Positions 10,771 to 24,453 of a stretch of 64,000 nucleotides of DNA are shown one piece after another. The position numbers were made by a program, and so were the translations under genes. Every line of letters starts with the position of its first letter. Within the stretch, counting starts at the first letter, position 1. This DNA is from Mycteria americana (taxonomy: Eukaryota > Chordata > Aves > Ciconiiformes > Ciconiidae): the NCBI RefSeq assembly GCF_035582795.1, contig NC_134379.1, positions 62,001 through 126,000 on the forward strand, given 5' to 3'. The notes below the pieces were generated by a model. That model searched no databases. It was not told where the DNA came from and worked only from the letters and a program-made list of their open reading frames with translations.

Positions 10771-11321
10771 TGTTACCCCACAAGCGTGAGGTCCTTTACC
10801 CGGTGTGCGGGACGCCAATATACACACAGGGCAGAGGTATCTTTATGGCATGTCTGCGCAGAGATGGGCGCTAGGCGGTAGCTCCACAAAGCTAGCACAA
10901 AGTTCGCTCATACAAGTACAGTATTTATACAGTCTAGCTATGCATATGCATAAGTAATTACACAAAGAAGTTTTCTATTGGTCTACATTTCTCTTATTTC
11001 AGCTTCAAGCTACAGCGCTACTTTCACATGCTGCGCACGCTCAGAGGCGAGGGCTCTCTGCTTGGGCTGGTGTCTCCAGCTCGAGGGGTGTGACTTTTAG
11101 TGTTATAAGGAGGATACTTTGCGGGAGGGTGCTTCTTATCACACTCCTACTAGTTGTTTCGGATGGTTCCCAAAACATTTTAATTAGCTTACCTATTTCT
11201 TCAGGATGTGCTTCTCTCCCAAGGACAGTAATTCTTGTGTAGACGTTCCGCTTTCCAGCCTCAATCCTCCTTATGGGTTTTACGTAAGCCCTGACCTTCC
11301 ACCAGCTCCTGGTGGACGACA
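10771..11321 (-). mobile_element. Array LTR between units 2 and 3
   Basis: Same 551-bp LTR as at 5321-5871, shifted by 5450 bp; TATA box at 10922-10929 on the minus strand. No difference from its neighbour was noticed by eye. Confidence 0.7.
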
Positions 11322-12136
11322 CCGTCAGACTACAACACGACCGGTCTTTTATGCCAGTCAGTGGGTTCAGAATTAGGAACAGAAAGAACAGGACAAGCTA
11401 AACACCCACACAAGCCTCGTATCCCTAAGAAACGATTAAAAAAACCCAAACGACCCCCATTTTAGATTGCGTTGGCTTAGGGACTGCCTCCTTCAAGTGC
11501 CAGAGCGGACCGGTGGAATCAGTCACAGAATTCAGCTGCCTACCAGGAGACAGCCCTTGTCCTCGCAAGGCAAATTCTTCAAAACATCGTGCTATTTTCC
11601 GATTTTATCAACTGCAGCGGGCTTGCCCTACCAGCACGAGTTGAGGTAGGTATTTTCCTGTGGGTTCGTTTGACACTACAGTCGGTTTTGAGCAGGTACA
11701 AGCAACCAAGCACGAGATCGAAAGTCAGCTAAGATACCGGCTGCCGTACAAAATTTGTTCAAGATTGTGCCTGCGGGAATGGCACAAAGCCCACGATGAC
11801 TGAACAAGTGTGTCGGAGGCCCTACGGCAAACAGTGCCGACGTTTCGTGAAGCCCTCCTCCTGTCAAGAAGAGGACCTTTTATGCAGTATCTCTACTGGA
11901 ATTCAGGCTGCTTCCTACACGTTCTGGCAAGTTAGCTTTCACAGAAACCCCGAGAACTTCAACCACCAAGCAACATTTGTAATTCTTGCTCTCTACCTAC
12001 GGGGAATTTCAGCGAATCAGAACACCACTTAAAGCAAAATTCTGGGTCTGTTTCACGCCAGTCAAATATCTAAGCCATGGACAGGGGTCTGTAGAAAGAC
12101 AACGACTTTAAAAGATAAAGATAGTAGAGTACTCAC

Positions 12137-12272
12137 TTTTCTGAAATTTCTTCCAGTCGTTCCATTGATTTAGCAGCCCAACCCAGCCGTCGAAATTCTG
12201 GTGCAACAGAGAGAGCAGTAGCATGTCCACGCCATTCTCCCCTAGCCACAGAGCCTTCCGCTTTGCCCATTC
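12137..12272 (-). pseudogene. NAA20: NAA20 exon fragment, unit 3
   Basis: As in unit 2: motif A (TALSVAPEFRRLG) and both splice-site sequences are present; donor GTGAGT at 12136-12131. Confidence 0.85.
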
Positions 12273-13549
12273 CTGCCAACAGCCAGAGCATCGGCGCCGT
12301 AGCACCTTGGGAATAACGCACCTCCCACAGCTACGCACCTTTACAAAAGAACCGAGCGGGGTGTAAACAAACATTGCAATGTTTGCGGTAAGGGCTCCAA
12401 CAGGGATGCCTATGTTATCACGCTGAGATTCAACCACCACTAAAAATGTCATTTTGCTGCAGTATTACAGGGGTTCGTTGACTAGTGTCAAAAAAATTTT
12501 GTTGAAAATTCATTGTTTGAAGCATGACTTCCAAATGCAAATGTTAAGCAATTCTCGTGAGTCTTTAACTGAGCGGAATGCAGGATCTGACTAAACTAAT
12601 GGTGGATAGAGCAGGGCCAGCCCCATGCTCAGCCCCTTTTAAAGCCTGGGCCCAGCCCCCATCCTCACCTCATGGGTCCCACCTGTGCTGCCCCGGGCCA
12701 CAGCTGGAGCCCATGGGGAACAGGGGGCCAATTACCCCAACCCTCACAAGCCAGACACAGCCAGCAACCTGGCACAGGCATGGGCACACACCACCACCAA
12801 GCTGGTGCTGCCATGGGCAGATGCTGCCGCCAAGCTGGCACCGGCCTGGCAGACTTTAGTCCACAGCCTAAAGCCGAGGTTGGCCTCTAAACAAGAAAAC
12901 ATGTGAAAGCATCCTTACAGGATGCCGGTCCAGTGGTGTCCATGATAGCTCTCACAGCCTCCCACGTAATAGACAGCTCCCCTGTCCGGGACCACGTTTT
13001 GCATGTCCCAGGCCCTCCCCGCACCCACGTTGAAAATCAAACAGAACAATTAGGGACTCTGCTTCATCGCCTCAGCCTCCAGAAGAAGCTTCCTTCCTCT
13101 GCTAACGGTCGACACAGATATCCCCAGGCTGTTCCTTGAATGCAGGCTGGCCTTGGGTGCCTGTACTGCCAAAGGAAGAGAAAAAGATCATGCTCTTGTA
13201 ACGTGCTCCATCATCCTCTTGTTCTTCAAGAAAACAGAAGAAAGCTACCATCCCCATTGCTACATAGGAGAAATTTGTGCAGGGGATGGCTGAGCCCATC
13301 CCCAGAAATGGAACACTCTGCTATGACCCTGCTTTGCCTTTTGGCGACAGCGCCCGCCATCGGCGTGCCCCAAACAGGCGAGGTCCCGTTCAGGCTGGCA
13401 TCCGCCACAAAGAGGAGAGGTCCCCTGTGGGCTGGACAGAGTCAACTGAACAGAGTCTTCAGAAGAACTTAGCCGTGCATTCAGTTTACAAGTAAATCCC
13501 ACCCAAGCAACGGTAGGGGGCATTCTGGCATCTAAAGGAATTCAGGAGT

Positions 13550-15284
13550 TAATTTAGTGTTCCCAATGGAACTTTCCATAGCTTGTAAAAACAGCCTTAA
13601 AGTCTTTTTCCCTCTTGCACCAACAACGCTTATTTTAGTTCTACTTAAGGGTCCCCTACAACTACTTACTACAGCATGTGTGGCTCCACTATCAATTAAA
13701 AATGAAAAATCTCTTCTTTCATTCCCCAGCTTGGCTGGAACCAGAGGATCGTCTGGGGAAATTTTAAGAGATTCCTCCGGCCCCCTTCAGTCCAGCCCAA
13801 TCTCCGGCATGACTCCAACGGCTTCTTCTGTCTCTCTTTCCCCATTACTCAGACGGCATGGACAATTTTTTTCCAACGGCCCTCTTGCTTACAATTTGCA
13901 CGCCGATTCCTTCCCGGGGGAATGTCATAACCCTTTCTACTATTATTTCTACAGCCCCTTCCTCACCCACAAAATTCACCTCGTGTATTTTCCCTCCCTT
14001 TTTCCTGGTCTTCCGTCAAGGCAGCCAGCAAAGCAGCTTGCAGCGTTACTCGTCCCCGCTTCTCCTTCTCTTCTCTTTCCTCCCGATTATTACGTACCTT
14101 ATATGCCATTGAGAAGAACCGTGAGATTGTCATGCCATCCTCGCCCTCTACCTTTTGTCATCTCCTTCTTATATCTGCTGCTGCTTGACCAATAAACAGC
14201 GTGTTAAATAACTTTGAATCGCTATCATCTTCCGGATCCAGATCTGTCCATTTTCGAGCTACTTCACGCAATCTCTCAGAGAAGGCTGACGGGGTTTCCT
14301 TATCTCCCTGCCTTACTTCAGATAGTTTAGATAAATTCTTAGGCTTTTGCGCTCCATGTTGAATCCCATACAAAATTAACTGTTGATATTCCTTTACCCT
14401 CTCTAATCCCTCACACTTGTGTTTGGATCCCACTCCGGATCCTCTTTCGGGAGGTACATATCGGTATTAGGCACCCCCCACCCCCCCGCCTTGTTGGATC
14501 AGTCCCTCTCTAGCCTTCTCTAAAATTCTTCTCCTCTCCTCAGTGGTAAACAAAAATTCTAGGAGAGCCTGTACATCTCCCCAGTTAGGACTAGGAGTTG
14601 TGATTAACGGTACTATACATTCCTTCTGGATTGTTTCGATAGGATCCGACTGCCTGTTTGCAGTTTAAGAAATCAGAAGCAGTAAAAGGCACGTGTACGT
14701 ACGCCGCTCTTCCTTCAGGGCCTACAGCCTGTCTGAGGGGAGCTCAAACTATCGCTTTCTGTCCCCTTGTTCTTTTAGAGATAGCACTCGCAACTCCGTC
14801 ACCACTTGAGCTATCCGATTTGGGCTGTTTGGGGGGAGCTACCAACAGCTGAATATCCTCTTCTGAATTTGCCCAGTCAATACAACGAGGTTTTCCCTTT
14901 TTCTCTTTTAACACATATATTCCAATCTGATGTTTAGAATCCACTAAGCCACCTTTCTTCCTAATATCCCAATCGCGCCTTAACCAAAAAAAACATATCC
15001 ACATAAGGCATTTCATCCCATTTTTCAGTTCCCCGACAACACAACATTAATTCCGATATAGTGTTATATTTCAAGGATCCATTCTCAGGCCACTTTTCAC
15101 CATCTTCCCATTGATATTGTGGCCACCGTCGATTACAATATCGTTTTAGCTGATTTTTAGTCGTGGCATCTCCCCCAAATTTATTGCAATGCTTCAGGAG
15201 GCATCCTAGGGGAGAGCAAAGGTGTGCCTCCTGGGAAGCAGCAGCACCCACATCGGTACCGAAAAACCCAGTATTTCTATACAA
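13550..15284 (-). pseudogene. Gag-pro remnant, unit 3
   Basis: Same remnant with the same frame breaks: matrix-like 15284-14961, capsid 14433-14158, DSGAT 13693-13679, all minus strand. Confidence 0.85.
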
Positions 15285-15308
15285 ACCAGAACGAGGGACG
15301 TCTCCCTT

Positions 15309-15873
15309 TGTCGTGGTTTAGCCCCAGCCGGCAACTAAGCACCACGCAGCCGCTCGCTCACTCCCCCTCGGTGGGATGGGGGAGAGAATCGGAAGAGCAA
15401 AAGTAAGAAAACTTGAGGGTTGAGATAAAAACAGTTTAATAGGGAAAGCAAAAGCCGCGCACACAAGCAAAGCAAAGCAAGGAATTAATTCACTACTTCC
15501 CATGGGCAGGCAGGTGTTCAGCCATCTCCAGGAAAGCAGGGCTCCAGCACGCGTTACGGTTACTTGGGAAGACAAATGCCATCACTCCAAATGTCCCCCC
15601 CTTCCTTCTTCTTCCCCAGCTTTATATACTGAGCATGACGTCATGTGGTATGGAATAGCCCTTTGGTCAGTTTGGATCAACTATCCTGGCTGTGTCCCCT
15701 CCCAGCTTCTTCTGCACCTGACGGAGCACGGGAAGCTGAAAAGTCCTTGACTAGTACAGCAACAACTAAAACATCGCTGTATTATCAACACTGTCTTCAG
15801 CACAAATCCAAAACATAGCCCCATACCAGCCACTATAAAGAAAATGAACTCTATCTCAGCTGAAACCAGGACA
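15309..15873 (-). mobile_element. Solo LTR, unit 3
   Basis: Same insertion and CCCTT flanks. It carries the ACATCGCTGT variant also seen in units 4 and 5. Confidence 0.9.
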
Positions 15874-16220
15874 CCCTTCGTTACTCAGAACAGGACAGCG
15901 TGCAGAAACAAACAGAACTACGCTACTGCCACCTGTCTTTCCTGGTGCGTCTGATGCAGAGCCCAGAACAGAACAGAGGCTGCCTGCTTCCCGAGACATC
16001 TTGCCCCTACCCCCTTTTCTCCTACCCCCCAAAAATACCTCTTGTCAGGAACGTTGCACCGTTTTGTCACTTACCGCCCGACCGCAGGAGAGGAGCTGAA
16101 GGAGTCCCCGATCGACGGGTCGGTGCGCGCTGGAGTCCGCTCAGGCCTCTTCTCCCTGTCGGATGCGGCAAGACGAACCGGGCGAGGCTGTCAGCTCGGT
16201 CCCATCTGGGGTGTCAAAAC

Positions 16221-16771
16221 TGTTACCCCACAAGCGTGAGGTCCTTTACCCGGTGTGCGGGACGCCAATATACACACAGGGCAGAGGTATCTTTATGGCA
16301 TGTCTGCGCAGAGATGGGCGCTAGGCGGTAGCTCCACAAAGCTAGCACAAAGTTCGCTCATACAAGTACAGTATTTATACAGTCTAGCTATGCATATGCA
16401 TAAGTAATTACACAAAGAAGTTTTCTATTGGTCTACATTTCTCTTATTTCAGCTTCAAGCTACAGCGCTACTTTCACATGCTGCGCACGCTCAGAGGCGA
16501 GGGCTCTCTGCTTGGGCTGGTGTCTCCAGCTCGAGGGGTGTGACTTTTAGTGTTATAAGGAGGATACTTTGCGGGAGGGTGCTTCTTATCACACTCCTAC
16601 TAGTTGTTTCGGATGGTTCCCAAAACATTTTAATTAGCTTACCTATTTCTTCAGGATGTGCTTCTCTCCCAAGGACAGTAATTCTTGTGTAGACGTTCCG
16701 CTTTCCAGCCTCAATCCTCCTTATGGGTTTTACGTAAGCCCTGACCTTCCACCAGCTCCTGGTGGACGACA
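16221..16771 (-). mobile_element. Array LTR between units 3 and 4
   Basis: Same LTR, shifted by 5450 bp; TATA box at 16372-16379 on the minus strand. Confidence 0.7.
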
Positions 16772-17586
16772 CCGTCAGACTACAACACGACCGGTCTTTT
16801 ATGCCAGTCAGTGGGTTCAGAATTAGGAACAGAAAGAACAGGACAAGCTAAACACCCACACAAGCCTCGTATCCCTAAGAAACGATTAAAAAAACCCAAA
16901 CGACCCCCATTTTAGATTGCGTTGGCTTAGGGACTGCCTCCTTCAAGTGCCAGAGCGGACCGGTGGAATCAGTCACAGAATTCAGCTGCCTACCAGGAGA
17001 CAGCCCTTGTCCTCGCAAGGCAAATTCTTCAAAACATCGTGCTATTTTCCGATTTTATCAACTGCAGCGGGCTTGCCCTACCAGCACGAGTTGAGGTAGG
17101 TATTTTCCTGTGGGTTCGTTTGACACTACAGTCGGTTTTGAGCAGGTACAAGCAACCAAGCGCGAGATCGAAAGTCAGCTAAGATACCGGCTGCCGTACA
17201 AACTTTGTTCAAGATTGTGCCTGCGGGAATGGCACAAAGCCCACGATGACTGAACAAGTGTGTCGGAGGCCCTACGGCAAACAGTGCCGACGTTTCGTGA
17301 AGCCCTCCTCCTGTCAAGAAGAGGACCTTTTATGCAGTATCTCTGCTGGAATTCAGGCTGCTTCCTACACATTCTGGCAAGTTAGCTTTCACAGAAACCC
17401 CGAGAACTTCAACCACCAAGCAACATTTGTAATTCTTGCTCTCTACCTACGGGGAATTTCAGCGAATCAGAACACCACTTAAAGCAAAATTCTGGGTCTG
17501 TTTCACGCCAGTCAAATATCTAAGCCATGGACAGGGGTCTGTAGAAAGACAACGACTTTAAAAGATAAAGATAGTAGAGTACTCAC

Positions 17587-17722
17587 TTTTCTGAAATTTC
17601 TTCCAGTCGTTCCATTGATTTAGCAGCCCAACCCAGCCGTCGAAATTCTGGTGCAACAGAGAGAGCAGTAGCATGTCCACGCCATTCTCCCCTAGCCACA
17701 GAGCCTTCCGCTTTGCCCATTC
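17587..17722 (-). pseudogene. NAA20: NAA20 exon fragment, unit 4
   Basis: As in unit 2; donor GTGAGT at 17586-17581 on the minus strand. The upstream flank (17831) shares the GCTTGCGG variant with unit 1. Confidence 0.85.
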
Positions 17723-18999
17723 CTGCCAACAGCCAGAGCATCGGCGCCGTAGCACCTTGGGAATAACGCACCTCCCACAGCTACGCACCTTTACAAAAGA
17801 ACCGAGCGGGGTGTAAACAAACATTGCAATGCTTGCGGTAAGGGCTCCAACAGGGATGCCTATGTTATCACGCTGAGATTCAACCACCACTAAAAATGTC
17901 ATTTTGCTGCAGTATTACAGGGGTTCGTTGACTAGTGTCAAAAAAATTTTGTTGAAAATTCATTGTTTGAAGCATGACTTCCAAATGCAAATGTTAAGCA
18001 ATTCTCGTGAGTCTTTAACTGAGCGGAATGCAGGATCTGACTAAACTAATGGTGGATAGAGCAGGGCCAGCCCCATGCTCAGCCCCTTTTAAAGCCTGGG
18101 CCCAGCCCCCATCCTCACCTCATGGGTCCCACCTGTGCTGCCCCGGGCCACAGCTGGAGCCCATGGGGAACAGGGGGCCAATTACCCCAACCCTCACAAG
18201 CCAGACACAGCCAGCAACCTGGCACAGGCATGGGCACACACCACCACCAAGCTGGTGCTGCCATGGGCAGATGCTGCCGCCAAGCTGGCACCGGCCTGGC
18301 AGACTTTAGTCCACAGCCTAAAGCCGAGGTTGGCCTCTAAACAAGAAAACATGTGAAAGCATCCTTACAGGATGCCGGTCCAGTGGTGTCCATGATAGCT
18401 CTCACAGCCTCCCACGTAATAGACAGCTCCCCTGTCCGGGACCACGTTTTGCATGTCCCAGGCCCTCCCCGCACCCACGTTGAAAATCAAACAGAACAAT
18501 TAAGGGCTCTGCTTCATCGCCTCAGCCTCCAGAAGAAGCTTCCTTCCTCTGCTAACGGTCGACACAGATATCCCCAGGCTGTTCCTTGAATGCAGGCTGG
18601 CCTTGGGTGCCTGTACTGCCAAAGGAAGAGAAAAAGATCATGCTCTTGTAACGTGCTCCATCATCCTCTTGTTCTTCAAGAAAACAGAAGAAAGCTACCA
18701 TCCCCATTGCTACATAGGAGAAATTTGTGCAGGGGATGGCTGAGCCCATCCCCAGAAATGGAACACTCTGCTATGACCCTGCTTTGCCTTTTGGCGACAG
18801 CGCCCGCCATCGGCGTGCCCCAAACAGGCGAGGTCCCGTTCAGGCTGGCATCCGCCACAAAGAGGAGAGGTCCCCTGTGGGCTGGACAGAGTCAACTGAA
18901 CAGAGTCTTCAGAAGAACTTAGCCGTGCATTCAGTTTACAAGTAAATCCCACCCAAGCAACGGTAGGGGGCATTCTGGCATCTAAAGGAATTCAGGAGT

Positions 19000-20738
19000 T
19001 AATTTAGTGTTCCCAATGGAACTTTCCATAGCTTGTAAAAACAGCCTTAAAGTCTTTTTCCCTCTTGCACCAACAACGCTTATTTTAGTTCTACTTAAGG
19101 GTCCCCTACAACTACTTACTACAGCATGTGTGGCTCCACTATCAATTAAAAATGAAAAATCTCTTCTTTCATTCCCCAGCTTGGCTGGAACCAGAGGATC
19201 GTCTGGGGAAATTTTAAGAGATTCCTCCGGCCCCCTTCAGTCCAGCCCAATCTCCGGCATGACTCCAACGGCTTCTTCTGTCTCTCTTTCCCCATTACTC
19301 AGACGGCATGGACAATTTTTTTCCAACGGCCCTCTTGCTTACAATTTGCACGCCGATTCCTTCCCGGGGGAATGTCATAATTCCCCCTTTCTACTATTAT
19401 TTCTACAGCCCCTTCCTCACCCACAAAATTCACCTCGTGTATTTTCCCTCCCTTTTTCCTGGTCTTCCGTCAAGGCAGCCAGCAAAGCAGCTTGCAGCGT
19501 TACTCGTCCCCGCTTCTCCTTCTCTTCTCTTTCCTCCCGATTATTACGTACCTTATATGCCATTGAGAAGAACCGTGAGATTGTCATGCCATCCTCGCCC
19601 TCTACCTTTTGTCATCTCCTTCTTATATCTGCTGCTGCTTGACCAATAAACAGCGTGTTAAATAACTTTGAATCGCTATCATCTTCCGGATCCAGATCTG
19701 TCCATTTTCGAGCTACTTCACGCAATCTCTCAGAGAAGGCTGACGGGGTTTCCTTATCTCCCTGCCTTACTTCAGATAGTTTAGATAAATTCTTAGGCTT
19801 TTGCGCTCCATGTTGAATCCCATACAAAATTAACTGTTGATATTCCTTTACCCTCTCTAATCCCTCACACTTGTGTTTGGATCCCACTCCGGATCCTCTT
19901 TCGGGAGGTACATATCGGTATTAGGCACCCCCCACCCCCCCGCCTTGTTGGATCAGTCCCTCTCTAGCCTTCTCTAAAATTCTTCTCCTCTCCTCAGTGG
20001 TAAACAAAAATTCTAGGAGAGCCTGTACATCTCCCCAGTTAGGACTAGGAGTTGTGATTAACGGTACTATACATTCCTTCTGGATTGTTTCGATAGGATC
20101 CGACTGCCTGTTTGCAGTTTAAGAAATCAGAAGCAGTAAAAGGCACGTGTACGTACGCCGCTCTTCCTTCAGGGCCTACAGCCTGTCTGAGGGGAGCTCA
20201 AACTATCGCTTTCTGTCCCCTTGTTCTTTTAGAGATAGCACTCGCAACTCCGTCACCACTTGAGCTATCCGATTTGGGCTGTTTGGGGGGAGCTACCAAC
20301 AGCTGAATATCCTCTTCTGAATTTGCCCAGTCAATACAACGAGGTTTTCCCTTTTTCTCTTTTAACACATATATTCCAATCTGATGTTTAGAATCCACTA
20401 AGCCACCTTTCTTCCTAATATCCCAATCGCGCCTTAACCAAAAAAAACATATCCACATAAGGCATTTCCTCCCATTTTTCAGTTCCCCGACAACACAACA
20501 TTAATTCCGATATAGTGTTATATTTCAAGGATCCATTCTCAGGCCACTTTTCACCATCTTCCCATTGATATTGTGGCCACCGTCGATTACAATATCGTTT
20601 TAGCTGATTTTTAGTCGTGGCATCTCCCCCAAATTTATTGCAATGCTTCAGGAGGCATCCTAGGGGAGAGCAAAGGTGTGCCTCCTGGGAAGCAGCAGCA
20701 CCCACATCGGTACCGAAAAACCCAGTATTTCTATACAA
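19000..20738 (-). pseudogene. Gag-pro remnant, unit 4, with 4-bp difference
   Basis: Matrix-like segment 20738-20415, capsid 19887-19612, DSGAT 19143-19129, minus strand. The four extra bases at 19381-19386 lie between the capsid end and the zinc-knuckle-like stretch and alter the frame there. The other five units may carry the deletion and this one the older state, or the reverse. It also has E for D near 20470 (CCTCCC variant). Confidence 0.85.
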
Positions 20739-20762
20739 ACCAGAACGAGGGACGTCTCCCTT

Positions 20763-21327
20763 TGTCGTGGTTTAGCCCCAGCCGGCAACTAAGCACCACG
20801 CAGCCGCTCGCTCACTCCCCCTCGGTGGGATGGGGGAGAGAATCGGAAGAGCAAAAGTAAGAAAACTTGAGGGTTGAGATAAAAACAGTTTAATAGGGAA
20901 AGCAAAAGCCGCGCACACAAGCAAAGCAAAGCAAGGAATTAATTCACTACTTCCCATGGGCAGGCAGGTGTTCAGCCATCTCCAGGAAAGCAGGGCTCCA
21001 GCACGCGTAACGGTTACTTGGGAAGACAAATGCCATCACTCCAAATGTCCCCCCCTTCCTTCTTCTTCCCCAGCTTTATATACTGAGCATGACGTCATGT
21101 GGTATGGAATAGCCCTTTGGTCAGTTTGGATCAACTATCCTGGCTGTGTCCCCTCCCAGCTTCTTCTGCACCTGACGGAGCACGGGAAGCTGAAAAGTCC
21201 TTGACTAGTACAGCAACAACTAAAACATCGCTGTATTATCAACACTGTCTTCAGCACAAATCCAAAACATAGCCCCATACCAGCCACTATAAAGAAAATG
21301 AACTCTATCTCAGCTGAAACCAGGACA
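20763..21327 (-). mobile_element. Solo LTR, unit 4
   Basis: Same insertion and flanks. It carries GCGTAACGG where units 1-3 have GCGTTACGG (near 21008). Confidence 0.9.
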
Positions 21328-21674
21328 CCCTTCGTTACTCAGAACAGGACAGCGTGCAGAAACAAACAGAACTACGCTACTGCCACCTGTCTTTCCTGGT
21401 GCGTCTGATGCAGAGCCCAGAACAGAACAGAGGCTGCCTGCTTCCCGAGACATCTTGCCCCTACCCCCTTTTCTCCTACCCCCCAAAAATACCTCTTGTC
21501 AGGAACGTTGCACCGTTTTGTCACTTACCGCCCGACCGCAGGAGAGGAGCTGAAGGAGTCCCCGATCGACGGGTCGGTGCGCGCTGGAGTCCGCTCAGGC
21601 CTCTTCTCCCTGTCGGATGCGGCAAGACGAACCGGGCGAGGCTGTCAGCTCGGTCCCATCTGGGGTGTCAAAAC

Positions 21675-22225
21675 TGTTACCCCACAAGCGTGAGGTCCTT
21701 TACCCGGTGTGCGGGACGCCAATATACACACAGGGCAGAGGTATCTTTATGGCATGTCTGCGCAGAGATGGGCGCTAGGCGGTAGCTCCACAAAGCTAGC
21801 ACAAAGTTCGCTCATACAAGTACAGTATTTATACAGTCTAGCTATGCATATGCATAAGTAATTACACAAAGAAGTTTTCTATTGGTCTACATTTCTCTTA
21901 TTTCAGCTTCAAGCTACAGCGCTACTTTCACATGCTGCGCACGCTCAGAGGCGAGGGCTCTCTGCTTGGGCTGGTGTCTCCAGCTCGAGGGGTGTGACTT
22001 TTAGTGTTATAAGGAGGATACTTTGCGGGAGGGTGCTTCTTATCACACTCCTACTAGTTGTTTCGGATGGTTCCCAAAACATTTTAATTAGCTTACCTAT
22101 TTCTTCAGGATGTGCTTCTCTCCCAAGGACAGTAATTCTTGTGTAGACGTTCCGCTTTCCAGCCTCAATCCTCCTTATGGGTTTTACGTAAGCCCTGACC
22201 TTCCACCAGCTCCTGGTGGACGACA
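21675..22225 (-). mobile_element. Array LTR between units 4 and 5
   Basis: Same LTR; the 5454-bp step reflects the 4-bp insertion in unit 4. TATA box at 21826-21833 on the minus strand. Confidence 0.7.
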
Positions 22226-23040
22226 CCGTCAGACTACAACACGACCGGTCTTTTATGCCAGTCAGTGGGTTCAGAATTAGGAACAGAAAGAACAGGACAA
22301 GCTAAACACCCACACAAGCCTCGTATCCCTAAGAAACGATTAAAAAAACCCAAACGACCCCCATTTTAGATTGCGTTGGCTTAGGGACTGCCTCCTTCAA
22401 GTGCCAGAGCGGACCGGTGGAATCAGTCACAGAATTCAGCTGCCTACCAGGAGACAGCCCTTGTCCTCGCAAGGCAAATTCTTCAAAACATCGTGCTATT
22501 TTCCGATTTTATCAACTGCAGCGGGCTTGCCCTACCAGCACGAGTTGAGGTAGGTATTTTCCTGTGGGTTCGTTTGACACTACAGTCGGTTTTGAGCAGG
22601 TACAAGCAACCAAGCGCGAGATCGAAAGTCAGCTAAGATACCGGCTGCCGTACAAACTTTGTTCAAGATTGTGCCTGCGGGAATGGCACAAAGCCCACGA
22701 TGACTGAACAAGTGTGTCGGAGGCCCTACGGCAAACAGTGCCGACGTTTCGTGAAGCCCTCCTCCTGTCAAGAAGAGGACCTTTTATGCAGTATCTCTAC
22801 TGGAATTCAGGCTGCTTCCTACACGTTCTGGCAAGTTAGCTTTCACAGAAACCCCGAGAACTTCAACCACCAAGCAACATTTGTAATTCTTGCTCTCTCC
22901 CTACGGGGAATTTCAGCGAATCAGAACACCACTTAAAGCAAAATTCTGGGTCTGTTTCACGCCAGTCAAATATCTAAGCCATGGACAGGGGTCTGTAGAA
23001 AGACAACGACTTTAAAAGATAAAGATAGTAGAGTACTCAC

Positions 23041-23176
23041 TTTTCTGAAATTTCTTCCAGTCGTTCCATTGATTTAGCAGCCCAACCCAGCCGTCGAAAT
23101 TCTGGTGCAACAGAGAGAGCAGTAGCATGTCCACGCCATTCTCCCCTAGCCACAGAGCCTTCCGCTTTGCCCATTC
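23041..23176 (-). pseudogene. NAA20: NAA20 exon fragment, unit 5
   Basis: As in unit 2; donor GTGAGT at 23040-23035 on the minus strand. Confidence 0.85.
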
Positions 23177-24453
23177 CTGCCAACAGCCAGAGCATCGGCG
23201 CCGTAGCACCTTGGGAATAACGCACCTCCCACAGCTACGCACCTTTACAAAAGAACCGAGCGGGGTGTAAACAAACATTGCAATGTTTGCGGTAAGGGCT
23301 CCAACAGGGATGCCTATGTTATCACGCTGAGATTCAACCACCACTAAAAATGTCATTTTGCTGCAGTATTACAGGGGTTCGTTGACTAGTGTCAAAAAAA
23401 TTTTGTTGAAAATTCATTGTTTGAAGCATGACTTCCAAATGCAAATGTTAAGCAATTCTCGTGAGTCTTTAACTGAGCGGAATGCAGGATCTGACTAAAC
23501 TAATGGTGGATAGAGCAGGGCCAGCCCCATGCTCAGCCCCTTTTAAAGCCTGGGCCCAGCCCCCATCCTCACCTCATGGGTCCCACCTGTGCTGCCCCGG
23601 GCCACAGCTGGAGCCCATGGGGAACAGGGGGCCAATTACCCCAACCCTCACAAGCCAGACACAGCCAGCAACCTGGCACAGGCATGGGCACACACCACCA
23701 CCAAGCTGGTGCTGCCATGGGCAGATGCTGCCGCCAAGCTGGCACCGGCCTGGCAGACTTTAGTCCACAGCCTAAAGCCGAGGTTGGCCTCTAAACAAGA
23801 AAACATGTGAAAGCATCCTTACAGGATGCCGGTCCAGTGGTGTCCATGATAGCTCTCACAGCCTCCCACGTAATAGACAGCTCCCCTGTCCGGGACCACG
23901 TTTTGCATGTCCCAGGCCCTCCCCGCACCCACGTTGAAAATCAAACAGAACAATTAGGGACTCTGCTTCATCGCCTCAGCCTCCAGAAGAAGCTTCCTTC
24001 CTCTGCTAACGGTCGACACAGATATCCCCAGGCTGTTCCTTGAATGCAGGCTGGCCTTGGGTGCCTGTACTGCCAAAGGAAGAGAAAAAGATCATGCTCT
24101 TGTAACGTGCTCCATCATCCTCTTGTTCTTCAAGAAAACAGAAGAAAGCTACCATCCCCATTGCTACATAGGAGAAATTTGTGCAGGGGATGGCTGAGCC
24201 CATCCCCAGAAATGGAACACTCTGCTATGACCCTGCTTTGCCTTTTGGCGACAGCGCCCGCCATCGGCGTGCCCCAAACAGGCGAGGTCCCGTTCAGGCT
24301 GGCATCCGCCACAAAGAGGAGAGGTCCCCTGTGGGCTGGACAGAGTCAACTGAACAGAGTCTTCAGAAGAACTTAGCCGTGCATTCAGTTTACAAGTAAA
24401 TCCCACCCAAGCAACGGTAGGGGGCATTCTGGCATCTAAAGGAATTCAGGAGT

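Larger units (their letters stand above)
5451..10900. repeat. Tandem array unit 2 of 6
   Basis: Exact-length copy (5450 bp) differing from unit 1 at only a handful of positions by eye. A private variant is CTACAG instead of CCACAG near 7411. It shares CAAGCACGAG near 6260 only with unit 3. Gene content and order are the same as unit 1. Confidence 0.97.
10901..16350. repeat. Tandem array unit 3 of 6
   Basis: Copy of 5450 bp. It matches unit 2 over most of the left half (for example CAAGCACGAG) but carries ACATCGCTGT and CGCTACTGCC in the right part (near 15775 and 15922), variants it shares with units 4 and 5. It is therefore a mosaic of unit types. Content is as in unit 1. Confidence 0.97.
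16351..21804. repeat. Tandem array unit 4 of 6 (5454 bp)
   Basis: The only unit whose length differs: it has four extra bases within 19381-19386 (CATAATTCCCCC against CATAACCC). This changes the reading frame of the minus-strand gag remnant just before the nucleocapsid region. A private G near 17345 opens an extra short minus-strand frame. It matches unit 1 in the 1000-2160 part of the unit. Confidence 0.97.
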
